In this document: positions 24,885 to 32,376 of the stretch, in pieces
How the letters are laid out: every line of letters begins with the position of its first letter
Position numbering within the stretch: position 1 is the first letter of the stretch
Assembly (NCBI GenBank): GCA_012514035.1
Contig: JAAZBB010000072.1
Span: 1 to 64,000 of the forward strand
Reading direction: 5' to 3'
From: Lentisphaerota bacterium
Lineage (GTDB): Bacteria; Verrucomicrobiota; Kiritimatiellia; CAIQIC01; Lenti-01
DNA length: 64,000 bases
The notes under the pieces: generated by a model
What the model was told of the DNA's origin: nothing
The model's input: the letters and a program-made list of their open reading frames with translations, nothing else
Databases searched by the model: none
Made by a program: the position numbers and the translations under genes

Positions 24885-25487
24885 ATGCGCCGGGTGTTGA
24901 TCATCGCCGCCTGGCTGCTGCTGTTCGGGGAGCTCTGGAGCGGCGCCAGCGAGTCCGCCTGGCGGAGGATGGAGCTGCCACCCGAATCCGCCCGACTTGT
25001 GCGCCTGGCCGAAACCACCCGGGATCCCCGCGCCGCCGCCCGCCTCCATGCCGAAGCGATCCGCCTTTGTCCCTCCAACGGCCCCGCCCTGTACGGATTG
25101 GCGTACCTCATGCTCGCCCAGGACCGCCCGGCGGACGCGCTCAAGATCTTCCGGCGCCTCAACGCCCTCTTTCCCGGCGAGGCGGACATCGCTGCCGGCC
25201 TGGCCGCCGCCATTGTCCGCCTGCCCGGTCTACGACGGCCGCTGGCCCGCGAAGGCCTGGCCTGCGCGGAGCGAGCGGTTGCCCAGCAACCCGAATTCCC
25301 GGAAGCCTGGCATCTACTTTCCCTGCTCCGGCATTTCGACGGCGATTATTCCGGCGCCGCCGAAGCTGCCCGCCGGGCAATCCAATGCGATGCACAGAAC
25401 CCCTCCGATCCGGAAACCACCGCTCGCTATCAACAACAGGAGATCGCATGCACCGATGCTGTTTTGGCATTCTCGCCCTTGGACTGA
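24885..25487 (+). CDS. Exported tetratricopeptide-repeat protein
   Basis: A 200-residue protein with a signal peptide (MRRVLIIAAWLLLFGELWSGA) and about four TPR-like helical hairpins: RDPRAAARLHAEAIRLCPSN, GPALYGLAYLMLAQDRPADAL, ACAERAVAQQPEFPEAWHLL, DYSGAAEAARRAIQCD. It starts 2 nt after cdaR and overlaps the YdjY gene by 40 nt, so it is part of the cdaA operon. Likely a periplasmic scaffold; no specific partner can be named. Confidence 0.8.
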   Translation: MRRVLIIAAWLLLFGELWSGASESAWRRMELPPESARLVRLAETTRDPRAAARLHAEAIRLCPSNGPALYGLAYLMLAQDRPADALKIFRRLNALFPGEADIAAGLAAAIVRLPGLRRPLAREGLACAERAVAQQPEFPEAWHLLSLLRHFDGDYSGAAEAARRAIQCDAQNPSDPETTARYQQQEIACTDAVLAFSPLD

Positions 25488-26170
25488 TCGCCATTCCGGC
25501 CGCCGCCAGTGACGAACCCGCAGCGGCCGCGCCGCCGCCGGCCGCGTCCGAACCCGTCATCTACCGCGTCGGCGAAGAGCCACAGCCCGAGCCGTCCCCC
25601 GTACGGTGGGAAGGCTCCACGGCCATCCTGGGTTCGGTGAAACTGGACTCCGCGGCCAGGACCGTGATCGCCACCGGGTGGGTCAACCAGATCGCGGGTC
25701 CGATTGAAGTGCTGGCCTGCGGCCCCCAGGGCAAGGTCCATGAATCCGTTTTTGTTCTGACCCTCAATCCCCTTGATCTGCAGGCGGCGCTGCTGCTCGC
25801 CGGGCTCAAGGGCGGCGCCCCCATGCCCGCCCTGGGCGAGGGCCCGCCCCGGGGCACGCCCGTGGACATCCTCGTGGAGTGGACGGCCGCTGGGGAAACC
25901 CGGCGGGCCCGCGCCGAAGAGTTTGTCTGGAACATCGAGGAAAATGCTGTCCTGCCCGAAACGCCGTGGATCTTCACCGGCTCCGTCGTCAAGGACGGCG
26001 AGTTCAAGGCCCTGGTGGAAGAGTCCCTGGTGGTGACCTACTGGGATCCCTACGCAATCATCAACCTGCCGCTGCCCTGCGGGGCCAACGACGAAATCCT
26101 GCATGTCAACACCAACACCGTGCCCCCCTACCAAACGCCGGTGACCATGCACTTCACGCCCCGCGATTGA
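25448..26170 (+). CDS. YdjY-domain periplasmic protein
   Basis: 240 residues with a signal peptide (MHRCCFGILALGLIAIPAAA) and a P/A/E-rich linker. The region from VKLDSAARTVIATGWVNQIAGPIEVLACGPQGKVHESVF through LDLQAALLLAGLKGG follows the YdjY domain (often found beside iron-sulfur and redox proteins), including KxHES and the L-x-ALLL-x-GL helix. ATG 25448 is internal to the longer track ORF and starts the signal peptide cleanly. It overlaps the end of the TPR gene. Function of YdjY proteins is not established. Confidence 0.8.
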   Translation: MHRCCFGILALGLIAIPAAASDEPAAAAPPPAASEPVIYRVGEEPQPEPSPVRWEGSTAILGSVKLDSAARTVIATGWVNQIAGPIEVLACGPQGKVHESVFVLTLNPLDLQAALLLAGLKGGAPMPALGEGPPRGTPVDILVEWTAAGETRRARAEEFVWNIEENAVLPETPWIFTGSVVKDGEFKALVEESLVVTYWDPYAIINLPLPCGANDEILHVNTNTVPPYQTPVTMHFTPRD

Positions 26171-26214
26171 GTGCGCCGCCGCCGCCCCCCCCTTTTCAGG
26201 CCCCCGTCAGGAAG

Positions 26215-27207
26215 CTACCAGTTCAGCACGCAGTTGGTCTGGTACGCCCCGCTGTTGATCTTGAGGTAGCGGGGCTGGATCATCGGCACCACGATCTGCT
26301 GCATGGCACTTTCGGCCCCGGCGGGAATGTTCACCGTCTTGCCACTCATGATGGCCGCCATGCTTTTTTCGCAGGGAATAATCCGAATGACCCGGGCCTC
26401 ATCGGTCAGGTTCCGGACCGAAAACCTCACCCAGAAATTATCATCCGGAAGCTTTTTGGTTTCGATGCTGTGGATTTCGATGTTTGCGGGCACTGCGGAC
26501 ACATCCGGCTGGGGTTGTTCTTCCGGCGGCGGGCGGCTGGCCGCGGCCATTTCCCGCTGATATTTCCAGGCGACGACGGGATCGTAGCCGTGCTCGCGCC
26601 GCAGTTCCTCCGGCAGGGAGGGAAACCACAGCTTGGTAACGCCCCCATCGTGATGGAACGTCAGGCCATCGGGTTCCACGCGGGTGATTTTGATGTTGCG
26701 AAAGATCTGGCCGTAGGTCGTCACCAGATCGTCGGCATCCGGCGGCGGATCCGGCTGCACCGGCATTTCCTTGCGGTATTTTTCATGCAAAGCGGGCGGA
26801 ATCACCGCAAAATAGACCGTGGCCAGACCGGTGTCGTGGCCGATGCGCAGCGTGTCCCGGCCGACCTCCTTGACCACGACATTCCGGTAAATCTCGCCGG
26901 AAAGCGTCGCCAGGTCCTGGGGCCCGGGCGGTTCTTCCTGTTCGCCGGCCAACCGGTCCGTAGCCACCGGAAGCTGCGACCGCGACTTGTAGTGTCCGCG
27001 CAGCTCGGGATGGATGTCCTTGAACAGCACGCGGGCGCTGCCGCCATCGTGCTCGATGAACAGACCATGGCGGTCGAAACTCTGCACCACGATGTTGCTG
27101 TAGGTCACCCCCGCCAGGGTCGTCAGGTCGTCCGCGCGCACCGGCCGGGACACGCTCGCGAGCAGGCACAGGAGAATGCCAACCAGGCAAAGATCTGGCT
27201 TGTTCAT
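26215..27207 (-). CDS. Secreted protein with three tandem PVC-type repeats
   Basis: 330 residues with a signal peptide (MNKPDLCLVGILLCLLASVSRPVRA). Three copies of a 48-residue module follow: DLTTLAGVTYSNIVVQSFDR, DLATLSGEIYRNVVVKEVGR and DLVTTYGQIFRNIKITRVEP, each continuing through a HDGG/HDTG turn and ending near P-x-L/EL-x-x-x-Y. I know this D-L-x-T-x-x-G-x-x-Y-x-N-V module from many secreted PVC proteins, where it has no assigned function. The C-terminal 100 residues form a separate beta-rich domain (IEIHSIETKKLPDDNFWVRF). It faces the cdaA operon convergently. Confidence 0.75.
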   Translation of the reverse strand: MNKPDLCLVGILLCLLASVSRPVRADDLTTLAGVTYSNIVVQSFDRHGLFIEHDGGSARVLFKDIHPELRGHYKSRSQLPVATDRLAGEQEEPPGPQDLATLSGEIYRNVVVKEVGRDTLRIGHDTGLATVYFAVIPPALHEKYRKEMPVQPDPPPDADDLVTTYGQIFRNIKITRVEPDGLTFHHDGGVTKLWFPSLPEELRREHGYDPVVAWKYQREMAAASRPPPEEQPQPDVSAVPANIEIHSIETKKLPDDNFWVRFSVRNLTDEARVIRIIPCEKSMAAIMSGKTVNIPAGAESAMQQIVVPMIQPRYLKINSGAYQTNCVLNW

Positions 27208-27283
27208 GAAAGTATCCTACGCCCCGGTGCGGATCGTGAAAAGCCCTCATTCCGGGCGGGGGGCAAATTCCCCGGCGGACTCC

Positions 27284-27883
27284 TCAGGCCCGGCGGACAC
27301 CAAGCCGGCCAATGGGAACCTGGGAAATATAGTAGCGTTCAAAATCGGTCTGTTCCTCCGGCGGCGGCCCCCAGGGGGCGATGGGCACAAAGCGCGGGTC
27401 CCGGGCGAAAATATCCACAAGCTGCCTAAAGTAGGGCTGGTGGTCTGTGGCCACGTGTATGGCGCCACCCGGCGCAAGGGTCCGGTGCAAGGCATCGAGA
27501 AAGAGGGCATTGAAAAGCCGGTGTCCCTCGTGCCGCGCCTTGGGCCAGGGATCGGGGAAAAAAATATAGTAGGTATCGACCGCGCCCGGGGGCAGCAGGT
27601 AGGCCACCGCGTAATAGGCTTCGACGCGCATCAGCCGGATGTTGTCCAGATCCAGCCGGCGGGCCCGGTTGTCGACGGCCCGGATGCGCCGCAGCATGCG
27701 GTCGATGCCCAGGAAGTTGGTTTGGGGATGTCGGGCCGCGTGCGCCAGCAGGAAGCGCCCCTTTCCGCAGCCCAGATCCACCTCAAGCCGCCGTTCCGGA
27801 TGCGCGAACCACTGCCGGACCGGCACAGGCCCGAGCCATTCCGTCTCCGTCGCGGGCCCCGCCCGCAGGCTGTGCGCAATCAT
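27284..27883 (-). CDS. trmB: tRNA (guanine-N7-)-methyltransferase
   Basis: A 199-residue SAM enzyme that makes m7G46 in tRNA. EVDLGCGKGRFLLAHA is the SAM-binding motif I, and YYIFFPDPWPKARHEGHRLF is the diagnostic FPDPWPKxRHxxR block. GAIHVATDHQPYF and the late TDFERYYISQ are also family segments. Slightly short at the N-terminus compared with the usual 210-240. The ribosome site AGAGG is 6 nt before the ATG. Confidence 0.94.
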   Translation of the reverse strand: MIAHSLRAGPATETEWLGPVPVRQWFAHPERRLEVDLGCGKGRFLLAHAARHPQTNFLGIDRMLRRIRAVDNRARRLDLDNIRLMRVEAYYAVAYLLPPGAVDTYYIFFPDPWPKARHEGHRLFNALFLDALHRTLAPGGAIHVATDHQPYFRQLVDIFARDPRFVPIAPWGPPPEEQTDFERYYISQVPIGRLGVRRA

Positions 27884-27954
27884 GCCATGCCTCTGATCGG
27901 CGGCGGCGGCGCGCGGGGAACCGGACGGTGCCGCCGCCCCGGCGACCCCGGGCC

Positions 27955-28548
27955 TTACGGGGCGGATTCCGGCTTGAGTTCCGCCAGCGCCTTCAGGTCC
28001 AGGGCGTTGGCGGAGGCCGCCAGTTCATCGAACGAATCCAGGCCTGAGCCGGTCACCTTCACGCTGAACCGGCCGCCGACATATACTTCGATTTCGCCGG
28101 AGCCGTCGGTCCGGTCATAGGTTTCAAGGGATTTGAATCCCTGGCAGGTGGCCGTGCGTTCGAAGCCGCTGCGGGTTTCCTTGTCCACCTCGCTGTTGGT
28201 CCAGCCAAGCATGGCCATGGCGGCCAGCCCGCCCATTCCGCCGATGTCGGTGATTTCGATTTGGATGGATTTGTCGCCGCTTTCATAAACGCCGGTTGCC
28301 ACGACGGTGTTCATGCCGAACGCGCCTTGTTTTTCCGAACCGGCCTCCACCCGTTCGAAACCGGGCACGGCGGCCGGCAGGGCCTCTTTCAGGGCCTTGG
28401 GCGAGACCGTGGCCGGGGCATTCGTGGCCTGTTGCGACTGCGCCATGCCGCCGAGCGCCTGCATCATCGCGCCGAGATCCATCGTTTCCTGAGCCTGAAC
28501 CGCGCCGGCCACGCACGCCGCCAGCAAACCTGCCCATATCCTGTTCAT
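27955..28548 (-). CDS. Secreted protein of unknown function
   Basis: 197 residues. GGAGG precedes ATG 28548, and the longer track start is not needed. A signal peptide (MNRIWAGLLAACVAGAVQA) leads into a Q/M-rich segment (MMQALGGMAQSQQATNAP) and a folded part with VPGFERVEAGSEKQGAFGMNTVVATGVYES, a beta-strand pattern seen in PVC lipids-and-envelope hypothetical proteins. I assign no function. It is followed by trmB on the same strand after about 70 nt that include a GC-rich inverted GGCGGC/GCCGCC run. Confidence 0.6.
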   Translation of the reverse strand: MNRIWAGLLAACVAGAVQAQETMDLGAMMQALGGMAQSQQATNAPATVSPKALKEALPAAVPGFERVEAGSEKQGAFGMNTVVATGVYESGDKSIQIEITDIGGMGGLAAMAMLGWTNSEVDKETRSGFERTATCQGFKSLETYDRTDGSGEIEVYVGGRFSVKVTGSGLDSFDELAASANALDLKALAELKPESAP

Positions 28549-28588
28549 CCTGTCCTCCGGGGTGTTGTGTTTACATTGGTCATCGACA

Positions 28589-29464
28589 TCAACCATACGT
28601 CATTGCCACGGGATTGCGCAACAGGCCGATGCCGTCGATTTCGCATTCGACCACGTCCCCGTCGTGCAGGACCACCGGCGGGCGGCGGGCGGACCCGATG
28701 CCGCCGGGCGTGCCGGTGGACACCACGTCGCCGGGCTCCAGCGTCATCACGCGGCTGAGGTCGGCCAGCACCATATCGAGGCGAAAGATCATCCGGGAGG
28801 TTTTCGAATCCTGAAGGACTTCGCCGTTCACGCGCTGGCGGATGCCCAGGGCATGCGGGCGGCGGACTTCCTCGCGCGTGACCAGCCATGGGCCCATGGG
28901 GGCGAAGCTGTCGGCGCTCTTGGCCAGGAACCACTGTCCGCGCGCCTTCTGCAGGTCGCGGTCGGTCACGTCGTTGAACACCGTGTAGCCGGCCACGCAA
29001 CTCAGGGCATCCCCCTCCTGGATGTCACGCGCACGCCGGCCGATCACCACGGCCAATTCGACTTCGGCATCCACGCGGTCCATGCCCGGCCGCAACCGGA
29101 TGGGATCCCCCGCCCCGCACAGCGCGCCGGGCGCCTTGGAGAAATAGACCGGGAATTCCGGCATCCGGGCATCGAATTCCCGGGCATGCTCGCGGTAATT
29201 CTTGCCGAGGCATACGATTTGACGCGGCCGGGCCACGGGCGGCCCCAGACGCACGCCCGCGGCCGGCATGGTTTTGGGCGGCTTCTCACGCAGGAGGCCT
29301 CGCAAACGTTCCAGGCCGCAGGTTCGCCAGAAGCGCGCATCGTAATCCTCAATGTCATAGGCCATGGCGCGCACATCCACGATGCGGGCGGGCTCCTTCC
29401 GGGTGGCCTCCAGCCAGATGCCCGGCCGTTCTCCGCCGGGCGTGCCGAACCGCACCAGTTTCAT
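28589..29464 (-). CDS. Fumarylacetoacetate hydrolase (FAH) family protein
   Basis: 291 residues. The C-terminal FAH domain has the metal and catalytic blocks: VCLGKNYREHAREF, MDRVDAEVELAVVIG (metal-binding E-x-E), YTVFNDVTDRDLQ, VNGEVLQDSKTSRMIF and GDVVSTGTPGGIG. Members hydrolyse or decarboxylate beta-diketo or 2-keto acids (fumarylpyruvate, oxaloacetate, 2-keto-3-deoxy acids). ATG 29464 overlaps the rnhC stop by ATGA. The long track entry upstream is a shadow of rnhC. Substrate is not predictable here. Confidence 0.9.
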   Translation of the reverse strand: MKLVRFGTPGGERPGIWLEATRKEPARIVDVRAMAYDIEDYDARFWRTCGLERLRGLLREKPPKTMPAAGVRLGPPVARPRQIVCLGKNYREHAREFDARMPEFPVYFSKAPGALCGAGDPIRLRPGMDRVDAEVELAVVIGRRARDIQEGDALSCVAGYTVFNDVTDRDLQKARGQWFLAKSADSFAPMGPWLVTREEVRRPHALGIRQRVNGEVLQDSKTSRMIFRLDMVLADLSRVMTLEPGDVVSTGTPGGIGSARRPPVVLHDGDVVECEIDGIGLLRNPVAMTYG

Positions 29465-30453
29465 GACGAGGGCTTTCGCGGAACGAACACCTTGCGCACC
29501 GGGGCCGGGGGCAACCCGGCGTCCTTGCGGGTGGTCCCGAGGGTCGCCAGCACCTGGTCCGTGGTCTGGAAATGGCACTTGGCCGTCTCGAGCAGCACGG
29601 CCGGACCCCGCTTCTTCACGAGGTCGGCGGCAACGGCCTTGACCTTCTCCGAAGCGCCCTTGGGCAGCGCGGCACCGCAGTTTTCGCCCAGTTTGGCCAG
29701 CGCCGTCAGAAATGCGGCGCGTGCCAGGATGGAAGCAGCCGCGACGGCGACATCGCTTTCCGCCCGGGGCCGCTGTTCCAGCTTGATGCGGCGGCCCTTC
29801 TGCTGCAACGCGCGCTGGATCTGGCGGGCGGGGCCGAACTGGTCGCTCAGGGCCCGGGGGCAGTTCGGCACTTTTTCCAGCAGGTTCTCGATGGCGCGGG
29901 CATGCCCCCAGGCCAGGATACGGTTCACGCTGGTCATGGTGGCATGCAGCCGGTTGTAGGCCACCGGGCCGATGGTCACGACGGCAAACCGGTCGCCCAG
30001 CCGCGTCCGGATCTTGCGGGCGAGATCCTGCGCCGCCTTGTCGCTGGTGATGCTCTTGCTGTCGCGCACGTTCATCGCCTTGAGGTCGCGCGCGATGGCT
30101 TCGTCCACGTAGGCTGCGGCGATGACCAAGGGACCGAAAAAATCGCCCTTGCCGCTTTCGTCCACCCCCATGTGCGGGGCGTTTGCGCCGGGATCCAAAA
30201 CATCCTCGTAGCCCAGCCGCGCTTCCAGCAGCACCTGCGGTTCCAGGACAAAGGTGATCCAGTCGGCCGCCCCCTTGCCCTGTACGAGGCATTTGCCGCT
30301 TTTGTACAGCGCAATCTGGCAATCGGGCGCTTCGGCCGCCGCCACTGTATGTTCCACCCGCCGCGGCCGGTAGTTGCCCTCTTGCAGAATCCGCGCCGCC
30401 TGGTCCATCTGCGCCGGGGTCAGTTTGATCGTGTATGAAGTCTTTTCGGCCAT
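29461..30453 (-). CDS. rnhC: Ribonuclease HIII
   Basis: A 330-residue nuclease that removes RNA from RNA:DNA hybrids. The N-terminal 90 residues are the TBP-like domain of RNase HIII (SYTIKLTPAQMDQAARIL, CLVQGKGAADWITFVLEP). The catalytic domain has HMGVDESGKGDFFGPLVIAA (Asp and Glu), MNVRDSKSITSDK (Asp) and the DVAVAAASILARAAF segment. The C-terminal 30 residues are an extension rich in K, P and R. RNase HIII is less common in Gram-negative bacteria but is known in several PVC lineages. Its stop overlaps the FAH gene start. Confidence 0.92.
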   Translation of the reverse strand: MAEKTSYTIKLTPAQMDQAARILQEGNYRPRRVEHTVAAAEAPDCQIALYKSGKCLVQGKGAADWITFVLEPQVLLEARLGYEDVLDPGANAPHMGVDESGKGDFFGPLVIAAAYVDEAIARDLKAMNVRDSKSITSDKAAQDLARKIRTRLGDRFAVVTIGPVAYNRLHATMTSVNRILAWGHARAIENLLEKVPNCPRALSDQFGPARQIQRALQQKGRRIKLEQRPRAESDVAVAAASILARAAFLTALAKLGENCGAALPKGASEKVKAVAADLVKKRGPAVLLETAKCHFQTTDQVLATLGTTRKDAGLPPAPVRKVFVPRKPSS

Positions 30454-30503
30454 TTGCTGAGCATCTTATCAGCCCCCCCCACTCTCTGGCAACCGTGCCG
30501 CCG

Positions 30504-30532
30504 TTGACATTCCCTTGCCCGGGGTCTACAGT
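30504..30532 (+). promoter_or_regulatory. Strong sigma-70-type promoter of the BON lipoprotein operon
   Basis: TTGACA (30504-30509), a 17-nt spacer and TACAGT (30527-30532). Start of transcription near 30539 gives a leader of about 48 nt with GGAGAG before ATG 30587. Confidence 0.65.
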
Positions 30533-30586
30533 GATCAGGAATTGATCGCCGGTGCGACCGGTTGACGCGGCGACGGAGAGCCCCAT

Positions 30587-30892
30587 ATGAAGACATTCAT
30601 ACCCTTTGCCTTCCTGGCCGCCGCCGCCCTGATGCTGGGCGGCTGCGCCGCCTTGGAAGGCCAGGACCTCAGCGACGAACTTGTCTCCAACGAAGGCGTG
30701 ACGGCCATCGCCAACAGCCGCCTCAACGACGACTTCATGACCGGCCGGGCCACCCTGAGCGTCACGGTTGTTGACGGTCTGGCCACCCTTTACGGCACGG
30801 TTCCGGACGAAGCCACCCGTCAGCGCGCCATCCAAATCCTGGAAAATTCCCCCGGGGTTTTCGAAGTCCTCGATCGCACCCGCCGGCGATAG
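30587..30892 (+). CDS. BON-domain lipoprotein
   Basis: 101 residues. A lipoprotein signal (MKTFIPFAFLAAAALMLGGC, lipobox LGGC) is followed by a short linker and one BON domain, about residues 36-98: VTAIANSRLNDDF, ATLSVTVVDGLATLYGTVPDEATRQRAIQI and PGVFEVLD. BON domains bind phospholipid or help keep the outer membrane intact; OsmY and DolP are known examples. It is first in a run with two paralogous lipoproteins, 15 nt upstream of the first. Confidence 0.88.
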   Translation: MKTFIPFAFLAAAALMLGGCAALEGQDLSDELVSNEGVTAIANSRLNDDFMTGRATLSVTVVDGLATLYGTVPDEATRQRAIQILENSPGVFEVLDRTRRR

Positions 30893-30907
30893 GCTCGCGC
30901 CGGCCCC

Positions 30908-32113
30908 ATGGCTCCGCTCCCCGTCAATCGCATGGGCGCCATGCGGGGTGTGGCCGGCTGCTTCATTCTGTTGCTCGCATCCGTCCTGCTTGCCGGCTGT
31001 GCAACGACCAGCCGCCCCCGCCCGGAGGAGAGCCGGCGCACCTTGCGACCCATCCCCCGGGTTCCGGCCGGAGATTCGCGCCCGGACCGCGCGCTGGTCG
31101 GTGCGTTTTTTGCCGCCAACGGCATCCGGCTCGCGCCGGCACAGGCGGAAGAAATCGTTCCGCCGTCCGCCCGGGCCGGCCGCTTTGACCGCGCCGCCTT
31201 CCGCCGGGCCGCCCGGCAGCACAACCGCCTGCTGCTGCCGATTCAAGCCGATCCGGCCACCCTCTGGACCGAACTCGGCCGGAACACGCCCCTGTTGGTT
31301 CTGCTGCCGGCGAACTCCTCCCGCCATCCCGATGTCCGTCCCGGCATGCCCGTTGCCTGGGATCGCGGCGCGGGGACCATTGAACTGCTGGACGGCACCG
31401 GGAACATCCAGACCATAGCGGAAGATGTATTTTTCAGCCGAGGTGAATCCCTTGAGCATACCGCCCTCTGCCTGTTGCGGCCGGGCCAACTGCCTCGCCG
31501 CCAGCCTACCCGGGAGCAGCAACTTCTGCTGGCCGATTTCTGGTTCGACCGGGGCTTTTATCGCCGGGCCGCGGCCGCCTATGAAGCGCTCCATGACCAA
31601 GCGCTGCGGGACCGCGTGAATATCGACAGCCTTGTCGGCAGCGGGAACGTTTTGGTCCGTCAAGGCCGCCCGCAGCAAGCCATTCCCTTGTTCGATTCCG
31701 CCCTTACTTTGGATCCCGGCAATCCCCGGATCCTGAACAATCTGGCCTATGCCATGCATCAGGGCCACGGCAACCTGGCCGCGGCCTTGTCCCATGCCGA
31801 AAAGGCCACCGAACGGGCTCCGGGCAATCCGATCTACCTCGAAACCCTCGGCAGCCTCTACCTTGATCTGGGAGACGCTCCGGCTGCTGCCCATTGCTTC
31901 GAACAGGCCTGGGCCCGGGCGGCCGGGCATGCCCCCGAAGTTCAACTTCCCATCCTGGACCAGCTTGTTCGCGCCTGGCTAGCCGCCAACCGGAGGGATC
32001 TCGCCTGGCAGGTTGCGGAACACCGGCGCCGCTCTTTCCCCGGACATCCTTTTCCCAAAGACATCCAGCTCGCTTTCCCCGCTCTGAGAAATCCCCTCCC
32101 CAACCGCCGATAA
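30908..32113 (+). CDS. Lipoprotein with degenerate C39-like domain and TPR tail (paralog 1)
   Basis: 401 residues from ATG 30908; the inner ATG 30941 would give the tidiest lipoprotein signal (MRGVAGCFILLLASVLLAGC, lipobox LAGC). Residues about 60-190 have the outline of the papain-like C39 domain of PA2778-type lipoproteins (LVGAFFAANGIRLAPAQ, FRRAARQHNRLLLPI, TPLLVLLPAN, MPVAWDRGAGTIELLDG, VFFSRGESLEHTALCLL) but lack the CGPAA cysteine and the WH-A-V histidine. From about 200 onward TPR hairpins follow (RRAAAAYEALHDQAL, QQAIPLFDSALTLDPG, AAALSHAEKATERAPGN). It is co-transcribed with the BON gene. Likely a binding scaffold, not a protease. Confidence 0.65.
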   Translation: MAPLPVNRMGAMRGVAGCFILLLASVLLAGCATTSRPRPEESRRTLRPIPRVPAGDSRPDRALVGAFFAANGIRLAPAQAEEIVPPSARAGRFDRAAFRRAARQHNRLLLPIQADPATLWTELGRNTPLLVLLPANSSRHPDVRPGMPVAWDRGAGTIELLDGTGNIQTIAEDVFFSRGESLEHTALCLLRPGQLPRRQPTREQQLLLADFWFDRGFYRRAAAAYEALHDQALRDRVNIDSLVGSGNVLVRQGRPQQAIPLFDSALTLDPGNPRILNNLAYAMHQGHGNLAAALSHAEKATERAPGNPIYLETLGSLYLDLGDAPAAAHCFEQAWARAAGHAPEVQLPILDQLVRAWLAANRRDLAWQVAEHRRRSFPGHPFPKDIQLAFPALRNPLPNRR

Positions 32114-32227
32114 AACCGTATACGGCTGGCCAGGCATCTTCCCGCCATCCGCCCTTGCCGGACCAGGCATCGCGCTGCCATTTTGGCGACTGTATATCTG
32201 GTGAACAAGCCCTCCACCCAGAAAATT

Positions 32228-32345
32228 ATCTGTATGTAATTTCCGGATAGATAATAAGATCGATGTTTTTGCAAACAGCATAATATTTGAATTATTAGGT
32301 ATTTGTTTGACTATTAAGTGATTTGTATTAGTATTATATTAAGAA
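32228..32345. promoter_or_regulatory. AT-rich promoter region upstream of paralog 2
   Basis: About 115 nt of very AT-rich DNA in a GC-rich region. On the plus strand TTGACT (32307-32312) has possible -10 boxes TAGTAT (32329-32334, 16-nt spacing) and TATTAT (32332-32337). This gives paralog 2 its own promoter, separate from the BON operon. Similar AT islands occur near 2140-2215, 21830-21900 and 35960-36000. Confidence 0.5.
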
Positions 32346-32376
32346 CGCAGAGGATTACCCGTATACCCGAAATCCC

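Noticed and set aside
27899-27945. Terminator from the GGCGGC/GCCGCC run between trmB and the upstream gene
   Set aside because: The pairing is simple trinucleotide repetition in GC-rich DNA and has no U-run on either strand.
28589-31945. 1118-residue minus ORF
   Set aside because: Only its last 291 residues are real (FAH family). The rest overlaps rnhC in another frame and the plus-strand lipoproteins.
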